From Ga0077560 sp046330395 (GTDB taxonomy: Bacteria; Actinomycetota; Thermoleophilia; Miltoncostaeales; Miltoncostaeaceae): a stretch of 64,000 bases of DNA. Within the stretch, counting starts at the first letter, position 1; every line of letters begins with the position of its first letter. The DNA lies in contig JAXLSS010000001.1 in assembly GCA_046330395.1 (NCBI GenBank), positions 1 to 64,000 on the forward strand, in the 5' to 3' direction. The translations under genes and the position numbers were made by a program. The notes under the pieces are model-generated. The model did not search any database. It had not been told where the DNA came from and saw only the letters and a list, made by a program, of their open reading frames with translations. Shown here in pieces: positions 53,703-62,370 of this stretch.

Positions 53703-54083
53703 ATGCGTGCGACGTTGCTTCAGTCAGTGTTTCCACAGGACACCAACTCGCTGGGAACCCTGTTCGCCGGCACCCTGGTGGGCTGGATGGACAAGGCCGC
53801 GGCCTACGCGGCCATGCGCCGGGTGCGTGGCGGTGCGGTGACCGCGGCCATGGAGGCCATCCAGTTCCGCACGCCGCTGCGCCTGGGTGACCTGGTGGAG
53901 GTGGATGCCCTGGTGGTGTCGGTGGGGCGCACCAGCATGCGGGTGCAGGTGGACGTCTGGCGCGAACGGCTGGCGGACGACGGGCGCGAGCTGTGCGTGC
54001 AGGGCCACTTCACCATGGTGGCCGTGGACGCCGACGGCCGGCCGGTACCGGTGCCCCCGCGACCGGCGGACCCCGCCACCTGA
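53703..54083 (+). CDS. Acyl-CoA thioesterase (hotdog fold)
   Basis: A 126-residue hotdog protein of the YciA/BFIT group: QSVFPQDTNSLGTLFAGTLVG holds the central helix and the conserved Asn/Asp and Gly, then MEAIQFRTPLRLGDLVEVDA and VDVWRERLADDGRE. It hydrolyses acyl-CoA thioesters; chain preference cannot be read. GAGGGGAGGGGGG upstream of ATG 53703 is an unusually strong ribosome site. Its stop lies three bases from the end of the convergent glutamate synthase-like gene. Confidence 0.87.
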   Translation: MRATLLQSVFPQDTNSLGTLFAGTLVGWMDKAAAYAAMRRVRGGAVTAAMEAIQFRTPLRLGDLVEVDALVVSVGRTSMRVQVDVWRERLADDGRELCVQGHFTMVAVDADGRPVPVPPRPADPAT

Positions 54084-54086
54084 GGG

Positions 54087-55607
54087 TCAGGAGCCAGGCG
54101 TCAAAGGCGTGATCGCCTCCAGGTCGCCGGGGCGGGGGACGCTCCACTCGGCGGCCAGGTCGAAGCGGTCGGCCGCCGACTGCAGCCTGCCACCGGTGAG
54201 GAACTCGAAGCGGTCGGGGGTGAGGAACGCCGGGTGCGGGTGCCCGCAGGCCCTGGACAGTCGCAGCAGCTCGGCTCGCAGGGCGCTGACGTAGCCGGCC
54301 AGCCGCACGGACTTCAGCGCCGGGTCAAGGCCGTGCTGCAGCCAGGCCGACTGGGTGGCCACCCCGGTGGGGCAGCGGTCGGTGTGGCAGCGCTGGGCCT
54401 GGATGCAGCCGATGGCCATCATGGCCTCGCGGCCCACGTTCACCATGTCCGCGCCCATCCCGAACGCCAGCAGGGCGGTGTCGGGGAAGCCCAGCTTGCC
54501 GGAGCCGATGAACACCACGTCCCGCTGCAGGCCGCGCTCGGCGAAGATCCGGAACACGCTGGCGTGGGCCTGCGCGTACAGCAGCGCCACGTGGTCGGCG
54601 AACACCAGGGGCGCCGCTCCCGTGCCGCCCTCCCCGCCGTCGATGGTGATGAAGTCCACGCCGCGGTCGCCCGCGGCCATCAGGTCGGCCAGGCGCCGCC
54701 AGAAGCCCAGCTCGCCCACCGCGGCCTTGATGCCCACCGGCAGGCCGGTGGCCTCGGCGATGCGCTCCACCGCGTCCAGCAGCTGGTCCTCGTCGGCGAA
54801 CAGGCTGTGCCGCGTGGGGCTGTGGCAGTCCACGCCCACCGGCACCCCGCGCGCCGCGGCGATGGCCGGCGTGACCTTGGCGCCCGGCAGCAGCCCGCCC
54901 ACACCGGGCTTGGCCCCCTGGCTGAGCTTGATCTCGATGGCCCGCACCGGGTGCCGGGCGCACACCTCCACCAGACGCTCCAGGCTGAACCGCCCGTCGG
55001 CGTCACGGCAGCCGAAGTACGCCGTGCCCATCTGGAACACCAGCTCGCCGCCCTGGGCGTGGTGCACCGAGATGCCGCCCTCACCCGTGTTGTGCAGGCA
55101 GCCGGCGATGCGCGCACCGGCGTTGAGCGAGTGGATGGCGTTGCCGGACAGCGCCCCGAAGCTCATGCCCGACACGTTCACCACCGAGGCCGGCCGGAAC
55201 GCCTCGCGCCGGCCGCGCGGGCCGCCCAGCACCTTGGCGCACGGCAGCGGCCAGCCGGTGGCGTCGCCCTGCGGGGGATCCGGCCACGGGAAGGCGGCGT
55301 GCCGGATGAGCAGGTACCCGGGCGTGCGGTCCACGTCGTTGTCGGTGCCGAAACCGAAGTACGTGTTCTCGTGCTTGGACGACGCGTACACCCACCGGCG
55401 CTGGTTGCGGCTGAACGGCCGCTCCTCGTCGTTGCCGGTGACGATGTACTGGCGCAGCTCCGGGCCCACGGCCTCCAGCCAGTACCGGAAATGCCCGATC
55501 ACCGGGAAGTTTCGCAGGATGGCGTGCCGGCGCTGCAGCAGGTCGTGCGCCACGACGGCCCCCAGCAGGCCCAACACCACCAGCGCCACGATCACCCAGG
55601 TCCACAT
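54087..55607 (-). CDS. FMN-binding glutamate synthase family protein, membrane-anchored
   Basis: A 506-residue protein related to the central/FMN domain of glutamate synthase (GltB). One N-terminal helix (WVIVALVVLGLLGAVVAHDL) anchors it. The TIM-barrel then shows NVSGMSFGALSGNAIHSLN, NTGEGGIS, IEIKLSQGAKPGVGG, ITIDGGEGGTGAAP and the cysteine cluster CIQAQRCHTDRCPTG for a 3Fe-4S centre. No glutaminase domain is present, so it is not a complete glutamate synthase; it probably moves electrons to an unknown acceptor. ATG 55607. The roughly 180 bp to the divergent membrane gene hold both promoters. Confidence 0.87.
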   Translation of the reverse strand: MWTWVIVALVVLGLLGAVVAHDLLQRRHAILRNFPVIGHFRYWLEAVGPELRQYIVTGNDEERPFSRNQRRWVYASSKHENTYFGFGTDNDVDRTPGYLLIRHAAFPWPDPPQGDATGWPLPCAKVLGGPRGRREAFRPASVVNVSGMSFGALSGNAIHSLNAGARIAGCLHNTGEGGISVHHAQGGELVFQMGTAYFGCRDADGRFSLERLVEVCARHPVRAIEIKLSQGAKPGVGGLLPGAKVTPAIAAARGVPVGVDCHSPTRHSLFADEDQLLDAVERIAEATGLPVGIKAAVGELGFWRRLADLMAAGDRGVDFITIDGGEGGTGAAPLVFADHVALLYAQAHASVFRIFAERGLQRDVVFIGSGKLGFPDTALLAFGMGADMVNVGREAMMAIGCIQAQRCHTDRCPTGVATQSAWLQHGLDPALKSVRLAGYVSALRAELLRLSRACGHPHPAFLTPDRFEFLTGGRLQSAADRFDLAAEWSVPRPGDLEAITPLTPGS

Positions 55608-55787
55608 CGCCGCCGACCGTCCCCGTTCTCCGTGTCCCCGCCGCGGCGCGCGGCGCGGCCGTGCGAATGGTGGCGCGGCACGGGCCTCCGGGCAAATCCC
55701 GTCCACGCGGGCCGCGGGTGGCACCCTCCAGGCCGGTGCCACGGCGGCCGATGAGTGGGGTGGTTTTCCGCACTCCGAGGACGGCGC

Positions 55788-56318
55788 ATGCACATCTTCC
55801 CCCACCGTGGCGTGTACCTGGTCGATGAGGTCGACCGGCGCGGCGTGGCGGGTCTGGCGGTGACCGGCGGGGCCGTGCTGTCGCTGGCGCTTGCCGCGCG
55901 GATGGGGCCGGACCACCCCAGCGTGCACGGCGTGCTCATCGGCACCGTGGTGGCCGGGCTGGTGGCCGCGGCGGTGGACGGCGATTCGCTGCGCACCCGG
56001 CTGGACCGCGTGGCCACCGACCCCGATCCCGATCGCCGGCTGGACCCGCCCTGGCGCGGCCAGACGGTGCAGTTCATCCTGCTGGGCCTGCTGCTGGCCG
56101 CCCTGCCCTGGATGGGTTTCGCCTTCATCGCGGGCCCGCAGGCCGTGCTGGGCATCCTCTTCGGCGACCAGATCACCGCCCAGGTGGCCGCATGGTTGCT
56201 GGGGATCGGCCTGGCGCTGCTGGTCAACACCGTGCTGCTGGCCCGCTGGCAGGAGGTGCGCGGCGTGCGGCTGGTGGCCGTGGACCGCGACCACCTGTGG
56301 CGGCGGCCCGCGGCCTGA
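55788..56318 (+). CDS. Four-helix membrane protein, unknown
   Basis: A 176-residue integral membrane protein. Hydrophobic helices lie at about 20-36, 45-62, 93-112 and 128-156. The cytosolic loop after helix 2 is charged (DRVATDPDPDRRLDPPW). The N terminus (MHIFPHRGVYLVDEVDRRG) is short and soluble. I do not recognise it. The ATG at 55788 is preferred over an upstream in-frame ATG at 55755 because the first helix then sits normally. It ends at a long bidirectional hairpin shared with mdh. Confidence 0.65.
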   Translation: MHIFPHRGVYLVDEVDRRGVAGLAVTGGAVLSLALAARMGPDHPSVHGVLIGTVVAGLVAAAVDGDSLRTRLDRVATDPDPDRRLDPPWRGQTVQFILLGLLLAALPWMGFAFIAGPQAVLGILFGDQITAQVAAWLLGIGLALLVNTVLLARWQEVRGVRLVAVDRDHLWRRPAA

Positions 56319-56336
56319 CCGGGCCCGGAACGCAAC

Positions 56337-56371
56337 GCGCCCCGGCTCCGCGTGTGCGGGAGCCGGGGCGC
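56337..56371. terminator. Bidirectional hairpin terminator
   Basis: A perfect 13-bp stem GCGCCCCGGCTCC / GGAGCCGGGGCGC with a 9-base loop in the 81-bp gap between the membrane gene and mdh, which converge. Confidence 0.9.
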
Positions 56372-56399
56372 GAGGTCACATCGCGGTGAGGCGAGCGGC

Positions 56400-57377
56400 T
56401 TAGAGCAGCTCGTTCACCGTGTCGCGCTCCTCCACCAGCTCGGCGTTGGAGGCCTGGATCTTCCCCTGGGCGAAGTCGTCGTGGACGATGCCCTTCTGCA
56501 CCTCGAACTTGCCGGAGGCCACGGTCTTCACCGGCACCGAGGCCCACACGCCGTCGGCGAACCCGTAGGTGCCGTCGCTCACCACGGCGATGCTGTGCAC
56601 GTCATCGCTCGGGGTGTTGAGCGAGCGCACGTGGTCGATCAGCGCGTTCGCGGCGGACATGGCCGAGGACAGGCCGCGGGCGGCGATGATCTCGGCGCCG
56701 CGCTTGCCCACCTTGGGCAGGAACTCGTTCTCGAGCCAGGCCTGGTCGGTGATGACCTCGGTGGCCGGCTTGCCGCCGATGGTGGCGTGCTTGAAGTCGG
56801 CGAACATCGTGGGCGAGTGGTTGCCGTAGATGATGATGTCGTCGACCTGGGTCACCGGCACGCCGGCCTTGTGCGCCAGCTGGCTGGCGGCACGGTTCTG
56901 GTCCAGACGGGTCATGGCGCTGATGGCCGTGGCCGGGATCCGCTTGAAGCGGCTGGCCGCGATCATGGCGTTGGTGTTGCAGGGGTTCCCCACCACCACG
57001 GCGGTGACGCCCGCGGAGGCGACCTCGTCGATGACGTTGCCCTGCTCGATGAAGATCCGCCCGTTGTCCTTCAGCAGGTCGGCGCGCTCCATGCCCGGAC
57101 CGCGCGGCTTCGACCCCACCAGCAGAATCCAGTCGGCGTCCCCGAACGCCTCGCGGGGGTCACCGGTGCAGGTGACCTTGGTGAGCAGCGGGAAGGCGCA
57201 GTCGTCCAGCTCCATCGCGACGCCCTGCAGCGCCTTCTGCACCTGCTCCACCGGGATCTCCAGGAGGCGAAGGTCGATCTCCTGGTCCTTCCCGAACATC
57301 TCGCCGGCGGCGATACGCGGCAGCAGCGCGTAGCCGATCTGGCCGGCGGCACCGGTTACGGCAACTCGAATGGCCAC
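56400..57377 (-). CDS. mdh: Malate dehydrogenase (NAD-dependent)
   Basis: A 325-residue enzyme interconverting malate and oxaloacetate. The N terminus AIRVAVTGAAGQIGYALLPR carries the NAD loop. GVTAVVVGNPCNTNAMI, SAMTRLDQNRAASQLA with the substrate arginine and aspartate, and IIYGNHSPTMFAD with the catalytic His identify the actinobacterial-type (cytosolic-like) Mdh. The GTG at 57377 overlaps the icd stop by one base, so icd and mdh are one unit. Its product is the substrate of PEP carboxykinase at the other end of the window. Confidence 0.97.
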   Translation of the reverse strand: MAIRVAVTGAAGQIGYALLPRIAAGEMFGKDQEIDLRLLEIPVEQVQKALQGVAMELDDCAFPLLTKVTCTGDPREAFGDADWILLVGSKPRGPGMERADLLKDNGRIFIEQGNVIDEVASAGVTAVVVGNPCNTNAMIAASRFKRIPATAISAMTRLDQNRAASQLAHKAGVPVTQVDDIIIYGNHSPTMFADFKHATIGGKPATEVITDQAWLENEFLPKVGKRGAEIIAARGLSSAMSAANALIDHVRSLNTPSDDVHSIAVVSDGTYGFADGVWASVPVKTVASGKFEVQKGIVHDDFAQGKIQASNAELVEERDTVNELL

Positions 57378-58462
57378 TAAGCTCCCATCTCATCGATGAT
57401 GGCGTCCGCGACCTCCGACGTGCCGACCGCCGTGGGGTCGTCACGGTGCGGCTTCATGTCGTAGGTGACGCGCTCGCCCTTCCGGATGACCTCGGCGATG
57501 GCGTGCTCCATCTTGTCCGCGGCCTCGTTCTCCTTGAGGTACTTCAACATCATGACCCCGGACAGCATCATGGCCATCGGGTTCACCTTGTTGAGGCCAG
57601 CGTACTTCGGGGCCGAGCCGTGGGTGGGCTCGAACAGCGCGGCGTTCGTCCCGATGTTGGCGCCCGGGGCGACCCCGAGGCCACCCACCAGGCCGGCGCC
57701 CAGGTCGCTCAGCACGTCGCCGTAGAGGTTGGGGAGCACGATCACGTCATACAGCTCGGGCTTCTGCACCAGCTGCATGCACATGTTGTCGACGATGCGC
57801 TCCTCGAACTCGATGTCCGGGTTGGCCTTCGCCACCTCGGTGGCCACGGCGAGGAAGAGCCCGTCGGTGTGCTTCATGATGTTGGCCTTGTGCACCGCGG
57901 TGACCTTCTTGCGGCCGTTCTCGCGGGCATAGTCGAAGGCGTACTGCACGATGCGCTTTGAACCCTCGACCGAGATGGGCTTGATGGAGATGCCGGTCTC
58001 GTCGCCGAAGTGGGCGTCCGGGTTGGTCTCCTTGAGGAACTCCAGCAGGCGGGCGGTCTCCGGCTTGCCGTGCTCGTACTCGATGCCGGCGTACAGGTCC
58101 TCGGTGTTCTCGCGCACGAATACGAGGTCGATGTCGCTGTACTTGGTGCGTACACCCTCGTAGGTCTTGCAGGGGCGAAGACAGGCGTACAGGTTGCAGA
58201 TCTTCCGCAACGCCACGTTGACGCTTCGGAACCCGGTGCCAACGGGGGTGGTGATCGGACCCTTGATGCCGATCTTGTTCGTCAGGATCGACTGGATGGT
58301 GGCGTCGGGCAGCGGGGTGCCGGCCTCTTTCATGATGTCGACGCCAGCGTGCTGGACGTCCCAGTCGAAATCGACGCCGGTCGCGTCCAGGACGCGCTTG
58401 GTCGCCTCGGCGATCTCCGGACCCGTGCCGTCGCCGGGGATGAACGTGACGCGGTAAGCCAC
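57377..58462 (-). CDS. icd: Isocitrate dehydrogenase
   Basis: A 361-residue beta-decarboxylating dehydrogenase converting isocitrate to 2-oxoglutarate. Landmarks: YRVTFIPGDGTGPEIAEATK, TPVGTGFRSVNVALR, VRENTEDLYAGIEY, VTAVHKANIMKHTDGLF, LPNLYGDVLSDLGAGLVGG and HGSAPKYAG. The overall form resembles NAD-type enzymes, but Lys-Tyr after HGSAP matches the NADP-selecting pair of E. coli Icd, so the coenzyme is open. GTG 58462 with AAGGACG upstream. A TATACT -10 box lies about 90 bp upstream on the minus strand. First gene of icd-mdh, divergent from sdhA. Confidence 0.93.
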   Translation of the reverse strand: MAYRVTFIPGDGTGPEIAEATKRVLDATGVDFDWDVQHAGVDIMKEAGTPLPDATIQSILTNKIGIKGPITTPVGTGFRSVNVALRKICNLYACLRPCKTYEGVRTKYSDIDLVFVRENTEDLYAGIEYEHGKPETARLLEFLKETNPDAHFGDETGISIKPISVEGSKRIVQYAFDYARENGRKKVTAVHKANIMKHTDGLFLAVATEVAKANPDIEFEERIVDNMCMQLVQKPELYDVIVLPNLYGDVLSDLGAGLVGGLGVAPGANIGTNAALFEPTHGSAPKYAGLNKVNPMAMMLSGVMMLKYLKENEAADKMEHAIAEVIRKGERVTYDMKPHRDDPTAVGTSEVADAIIDEMGA

Positions 58463-58552
58463 TGAATTCCGTCCTTCTGGTGGCGAGTTTGGTTCGCTAC
58501 CGGGTCGTCAGGGCACCGCAAATGGGCCGGACCCGGCCGCTTGGACGGCGCG

Positions 58553-58558
58553 AGTATA
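58553..58558 (-). promoter_or_regulatory. -10 box TATACT for icd-mdh
   Basis: A near-consensus TATACT on the minus strand would start transcription near 58546 and give a leader of about 84 nt before icd. No good -35 is seen. Confidence 0.5.
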
Positions 58559-58683
58559 CCCGCACCGCCCCGCTGGGCAGGCGGAAAGGCGGTGTGGCGG
58601 TTGCATCGCCGGAACCCGTCGGCGATGCCCACCACGGGTCGTTTCCGGGTCGTATGTCCCGGTGAGCGCTGCGAGCCGTGCGG

Positions 58684-58689
58684 TAGATT
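58684..58689 (+). promoter_or_regulatory. -10 box TAGATT for sdhA
   Basis: TAGATT lies 55 bp before the sdhA start; the message would have a leader of about 50 nt with a purine-rich ribosome region (GGGGGGCGGAAGC). The rest of the 282-bp gap between icd and sdhA shows no other clear feature. Confidence 0.45.
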
Positions 58690-58744
58690 TCGCTGTCGGC
58701 AGAACGTCCATTTCCACAACAAAAAGGACGCGGGGGGCGGAAGC

Positions 58745-60436
58745 TTGCACACCCATGACGTCGTCGTCGTCGGGGCTGGCCTGGCGGGGATGCGGGCGGC
58801 GATCGCCGCGCACGAGGCCGGCGTTGACGTCGCCCTCGTGACGAAGGTGCACCCGGTGCGCAGTCACTCGGGCGCCGCGCAGGGCGGTATCAACGCCGCG
58901 CTGGGCAACGCCACCGAGGACAGCACCGACAACCACACCTTCGACACCGTGAAGGGCTCGGACTACCTCGGCGACCAGGACGCCATCGAGATCCTCTGTA
59001 GTGACGCTCCCGGCGAGATCATCCAGCTGGAGCACTGGGGCGCCGTGTTCTCGCGCCACGAGACCACCGGCAAGATCGCCCAGCGGCCGTTCGGCGGCGC
59101 CGGGTTCCCGCGCACCTGCTTCGCCGCGGACCTCACCGGTCTGGTGATCCTGCACACGCTCTACACCGTGTGCGTGAAGTACGACATTCCGACCTACGAG
59201 GAGTACTTCGTCACGGAGCTCATCCCCGACGACCACGGGGGATGCTGCGGGGTGGTGGCCTACGACATGGTGCACGGCACCGTCGAGACCATCGGCGCCA
59301 AGTCCGTGGTGCTGGCCACCGGCGGGGCCGGCCGCGTGTACCGCCCCTCCACCAACGCCCACAGCTCCACCGGCGACGCCATGAGCCTGGCCCTCCGGGC
59401 CGGCGTGCCGCTGAAGGACATGGAGTTCATGCAGTTCCACCCCACCACGCTGTCCCCGTCCGGCGTGCTGGTCACCGAGGGCGCCCGCGGTGAGGGCGGC
59501 ATCCTGCTCAACAGCGCCGGCGAGCGCTTCATGAGCAAGTACGCCCCCAACAAGCTGGAGCTGGCCTCCCGCGACGTGGTGTCGCGCGCCGAGGCCACCG
59601 AGATCAACGAGGGCCGCGGTGTGAACGGGTGTGTCCTCCTGGACCTCACCCACCTCGGCAAGGACAAGATCATGGAGCGGCTCCCCCAGATCCGGGAGCT
59701 GGCCATGGCGTTCGCGGGCGTGGACCCCATCGAGGGCCCCATCCCGATCAAGCCGGGCGCGCACTACCACATGGGTGGTGTGCACGTGGACAGCTGGGGC
59801 GCCGCCCCGCACATGCCGGGCCTGTTCGCCGCCGGCGAGTGCGCCTGCGTGTCGGTGCACGGTGCCAACCGCCTCGGCGGCAACTCGCTGCTGGAGGCCG
59901 TGGTGTTCGGTGCCCGCACCGGCAAGGCCGCGGCCGGCTACGCGCAGGAGGTCAACGGCAAGGGCGTGCAGGCCAGCCCCGCGCACGCCGCCGCCTACGA
60001 GGCCAAGCTGCGTGAGCTGCTCGACCGCCAGAACGGCCCCAAGCAGCACGAGATCCGCGATGAGCTGGCCGACGTCATGCAGGAGAAGGTGGGCGTGTTC
60101 CGCAACGGCGCCGACCTGGCCGAGGCCAAGCGCGTCGTCGATGGGCTCCGCGAGAAGTTCAAGGGCGTCGTGGTGGACGACAAGGGCCGCACGTTCAACC
60201 AGTCGCTGGTGCACACCATCGAGACCGGGTACCTGCTGGACCTGGCCGACTGCATGGTGACCGGCGCGGTCACCCGCACCGAGAGCCGCGGCGCGCACTC
60301 GCGCACCGACTTCCCGGACCGGGACGACGAGAACTGGATGAAGCACACGCTGTCGTACCTTGAGGACGACGAGATCCGCCTCGACTACTCCGAGGTCACG
60401 TTCACCAAGTTCGAAGCCCAGGTGAGGACCTACTGA
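58745..60436 (+). CDS. sdhA: Succinate dehydrogenase flavoprotein subunit
   Basis: A 563-residue subunit with covalently bound FAD that oxidises succinate to fumarate at the membrane face. The N terminus HTHDVVVVGAGLAGMRAAIA holds the dinucleotide fold. RSHSGAAQGGINAALGN contains the His of the flavin link. FMQFHPTTLSPSGVL, EGARGEGGILLN and HYHMGGVHVD carry active-site residues. The TTG at 58745 is taken because it leads directly into the usual N terminus and follows a purine-rich ribosome region. It overlaps sdhB. No SdhC or SdhD anchor follows. Confidence 0.95.
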   Translation: MHTHDVVVVGAGLAGMRAAIAAHEAGVDVALVTKVHPVRSHSGAAQGGINAALGNATEDSTDNHTFDTVKGSDYLGDQDAIEILCSDAPGEIIQLEHWGAVFSRHETTGKIAQRPFGGAGFPRTCFAADLTGLVILHTLYTVCVKYDIPTYEEYFVTELIPDDHGGCCGVVAYDMVHGTVETIGAKSVVLATGGAGRVYRPSTNAHSSTGDAMSLALRAGVPLKDMEFMQFHPTTLSPSGVLVTEGARGEGGILLNSAGERFMSKYAPNKLELASRDVVSRAEATEINEGRGVNGCVLLDLTHLGKDKIMERLPQIRELAMAFAGVDPIEGPIPIKPGAHYHMGGVHVDSWGAAPHMPGLFAAGECACVSVHGANRLGGNSLLEAVVFGARTGKAAAGYAQEVNGKGVQASPAHAAAYEAKLRELLDRQNGPKQHEIRDELADVMQEKVGVFRNGADLAEAKRVVDGLREKFKGVVVDDKGRTFNQSLVHTIETGYLLDLADCMVTGAVTRTESRGAHSRTDFPDRDDENWMKHTLSYLEDDEIRLDYSEVTFTKFEAQVRTY

Positions 60437-61386
60437 TGCCCGAGACCCAGTTCGACATCTTCCGGTACCAGCCCGACACCGGGCCGGAGCCCTACCGGCA
60501 GGCCTTCACCCTCAAGCACGAGGGCGAGATCACGCTGCTGGACGCCCTGCTGGACCTGCAGAACGAGCAGGACGGCACGCTGGCGGTGCGGTATTCATGC
60601 CGCTCGGCCATCTGCGGCTCCTGTGCCTGCAAGGCGGACGGCAAGACCGTGCTGGCGTGCATGAGCCAGGTCGAGGAGCTCAAGCGGGACAACGGTGGGC
60701 GGCCCATCAAGGTGGACCCCATCGGGAACTTCAAGCCCATCAAGGACCTCATCGTGGACATGGACCCGTTCTGGGCCAAGTTCAAGTCGGTGAAGCCCTA
60801 CCTGGTGCCCGATGGTCCCGCGCCGGAGAAGGAGCGCATCGTCTCAAAGGAGGCGATGCAGAAGATCTACAACGAGAGCAAGTGCATCCTGTGCGCGGCC
60901 TGCTACTCGGAGTGCAACTCGCTGGCGGCCGACTCGGAGTTCGTGGGTCCCGCGGCGCTGGCCTGGGGCTTCCGCTTCGCGGCCGACGAGCGCGACGGGC
61001 AGCGCAAGGCCCGCGCCAAGCTGTACTCCGGTGAGCACGGCGTGTGGGACTGCACACGCTGCATGTACTGCAACGAGCGGTGCCCCAAGGGCGTGGACCC
61101 GCGCGACGCCATCGAGAAGCTCGGCGGCATCGCGTTCAACGAGGGGATCAGCTGGGCGGACGCGGGTGCCCGCCACGCCAAGGCGTTCCTCATCTCCATG
61201 CGCACCGGCGGCAAGCTCAACGAGACGCTCCTGGTGCCGTTCACCAACCCGATCAAGTCCCAGCTGGACGTGCCGTTCGCGCTGCGGATGCTGAGCAAGG
61301 GCAAGGCGCCGTCCCCCATCCCGCACAAGGTGAAGGGGCTCAACGAGGTGAAGGCGTTGATGAAGAACGTCAAGGAGACGATCTAA
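60436..61386 (+). CDS. sdhB: Succinate dehydrogenase iron-sulfur subunit (extra-cysteine type)
   Basis: A 316-residue electron-transfer subunit. The 2Fe-2S site is C55, C60, C63 and C75. The second region has C150, C153, C156 and C160 (CILCAACYSEC). The third has C206, C209, C212 and C216 (CTRCMYCNERCPKG). C209 is an additional cysteine where ordinary enzymes have none, so the usual 3Fe-4S centre is probably 4Fe-4S, as described for archaeal type E enzymes. A long C-terminal tail (about 80 residues) exceeds the classical form. ATG 60436 overlaps the sdhA stop by one base. It pairs with the CCG-domain protein that follows. Confidence 0.93.
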   Translation: MPETQFDIFRYQPDTGPEPYRQAFTLKHEGEITLLDALLDLQNEQDGTLAVRYSCRSAICGSCACKADGKTVLACMSQVEELKRDNGGRPIKVDPIGNFKPIKDLIVDMDPFWAKFKSVKPYLVPDGPAPEKERIVSKEAMQKIYNESKCILCAACYSECNSLAADSEFVGPAALAWGFRFAADERDGQRKARAKLYSGEHGVWDCTRCMYCNERCPKGVDPRDAIEKLGGIAFNEGISWADAGARHAKAFLISMRTGGKLNETLLVPFTNPIKSQLDVPFALRMLSKGKAPSPIPHKVKGLNEVKALMKNVKETI

Positions 61387-62295
61387 GTGGCCCAGCGGTT
61401 CGCCTACTACCCAGGGTGCGTGGCCGAGTTCAGCTCGAAGGAGCTGAACCGCACCACCAAGGCCCTCGCGCCCATGCTCGACATCGAGCTGCTGCCCATG
61501 CCCGCGGCCACGTGTTGCGGCGCGGGTGACATCGCCGAGGCCAAGCCCAACCTGTACCTCACGCTCAACGTGCGCATCCTCTCGCAGGCCGAGGAGATGG
61601 GCGCGGACATCATGACCATCTGCAACGTCTGCACGCTCAACCTGCGGCGCGCCAACAAGCTGGTCAAGGACGACCCGCGGCTGCTGGAGAGCGTCAACGA
61701 GGAGCTGGTCAAGGCCGGCGCCCGCCCGTACCAGGGCACCCGGGAGGTCACGCACCTCCTGTGGTACCTGGCCACCGAGGAGGGTCTGTCCCTGCTGGAG
61801 AAACAGGGTCCCCGCGGCCTCAACGGCCTGCGGGTGGCGCCGTACTACGGCTGCCAGCTGCTGCGGCCCTCATCGGTGATGGGCTTCGAGGACCCCGACC
61901 AGCCCCAGTCGCTTGAGCGGCTCATCCGGGCACTCGGCGGCGAGGTGGCCGACTACGAGGCCAAGAGCAAGTGCTGCGGCTTCCCGATCCTGCTGGCCCG
62001 TGAGGCGGTGGCGCTGAAGGAGTCGCACGTGGCGCTGTCCCAGGCCCGGGACGCCGGTGCGGAGTGCATGGTCACCCCGTGCCCGCTGTGCCACCTGGCC
62101 ATGGACGCCTACCAGCGCAAGGCCGAGGCGGCCAACGCCACCGAGTACAACATGCCGGTGCTGCACCTGCCGCAGCTCATCGGCATGGCGTTGGGCCTGG
62201 ACCTCAGCATCATGGAGTTCAAGCGCCACATGGTGCCCGTGGACGGCGTGCTGTCCTCGGTGTACGGCCAGCCGGACTTCCAGCCGGCCGTCTGA
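61387..62295 (+). CDS. SdhE-type (HdrB-like) CCG-domain subunit of succinate dehydrogenase
   Basis: A 302-residue protein with two cysteine-rich CCG domains: YYPGCVAEF ... AATCCGAG ... CNVCTLN in the first half and PYYGCQLL ... SKCCGFP ... CPLCHLA in the second. This is the layout of heterodisulfide reductase subunit B and of SdhE from type E succinate dehydrogenases, where it replaces the haem-containing anchors and passes electrons to quinone. It has no membrane helix; amphipathic segments may hold it to the membrane. GTG 61387 follows the sdhB stop directly. No separate SdhF gene is seen. A strong hairpin ends the operon. Confidence 0.9.
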   Translation: MAQRFAYYPGCVAEFSSKELNRTTKALAPMLDIELLPMPAATCCGAGDIAEAKPNLYLTLNVRILSQAEEMGADIMTICNVCTLNLRRANKLVKDDPRLLESVNEELVKAGARPYQGTREVTHLLWYLATEEGLSLLEKQGPRGLNGLRVAPYYGCQLLRPSSVMGFEDPDQPQSLERLIRALGGEVADYEAKSKCCGFPILLAREAVALKESHVALSQARDAGAECMVTPCPLCHLAMDAYQRKAEAANATEYNMPVLHLPQLIGMALGLDLSIMEFKRHMVPVDGVLSSVYGQPDFQPAV

Positions 62296-62306
62296 CCCGC
62301 GGTGTC

Positions 62307-62337
62307 GCGGTGGGGGCGCTTCGCGCGCTCCCACCGC
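62307..62337 (+). terminator. Hairpin terminator of the sdh operon
   Basis: GCGGTGGG-GGCGC against GCGCG-TCCCACCGC around a TTCG-type loop, a stem of about 13 pairs, 12 bp after the last sdh gene. Confidence 0.85.
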
Positions 62338-62357
62338 TGACCCCACCCTCCGCGTGG

Positions 62358-62363
62358 CAAGAT
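62358..62363 (+). promoter_or_regulatory. -10 box CAAGAT, leaderless start
   Basis: CAAGAT ends seven bases before the ATG at 62371, with no ribosome site. The first base deviates from the TANNNT consensus. Confidence 0.45.
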
Positions 62364-62370
62364 GCCGCGC

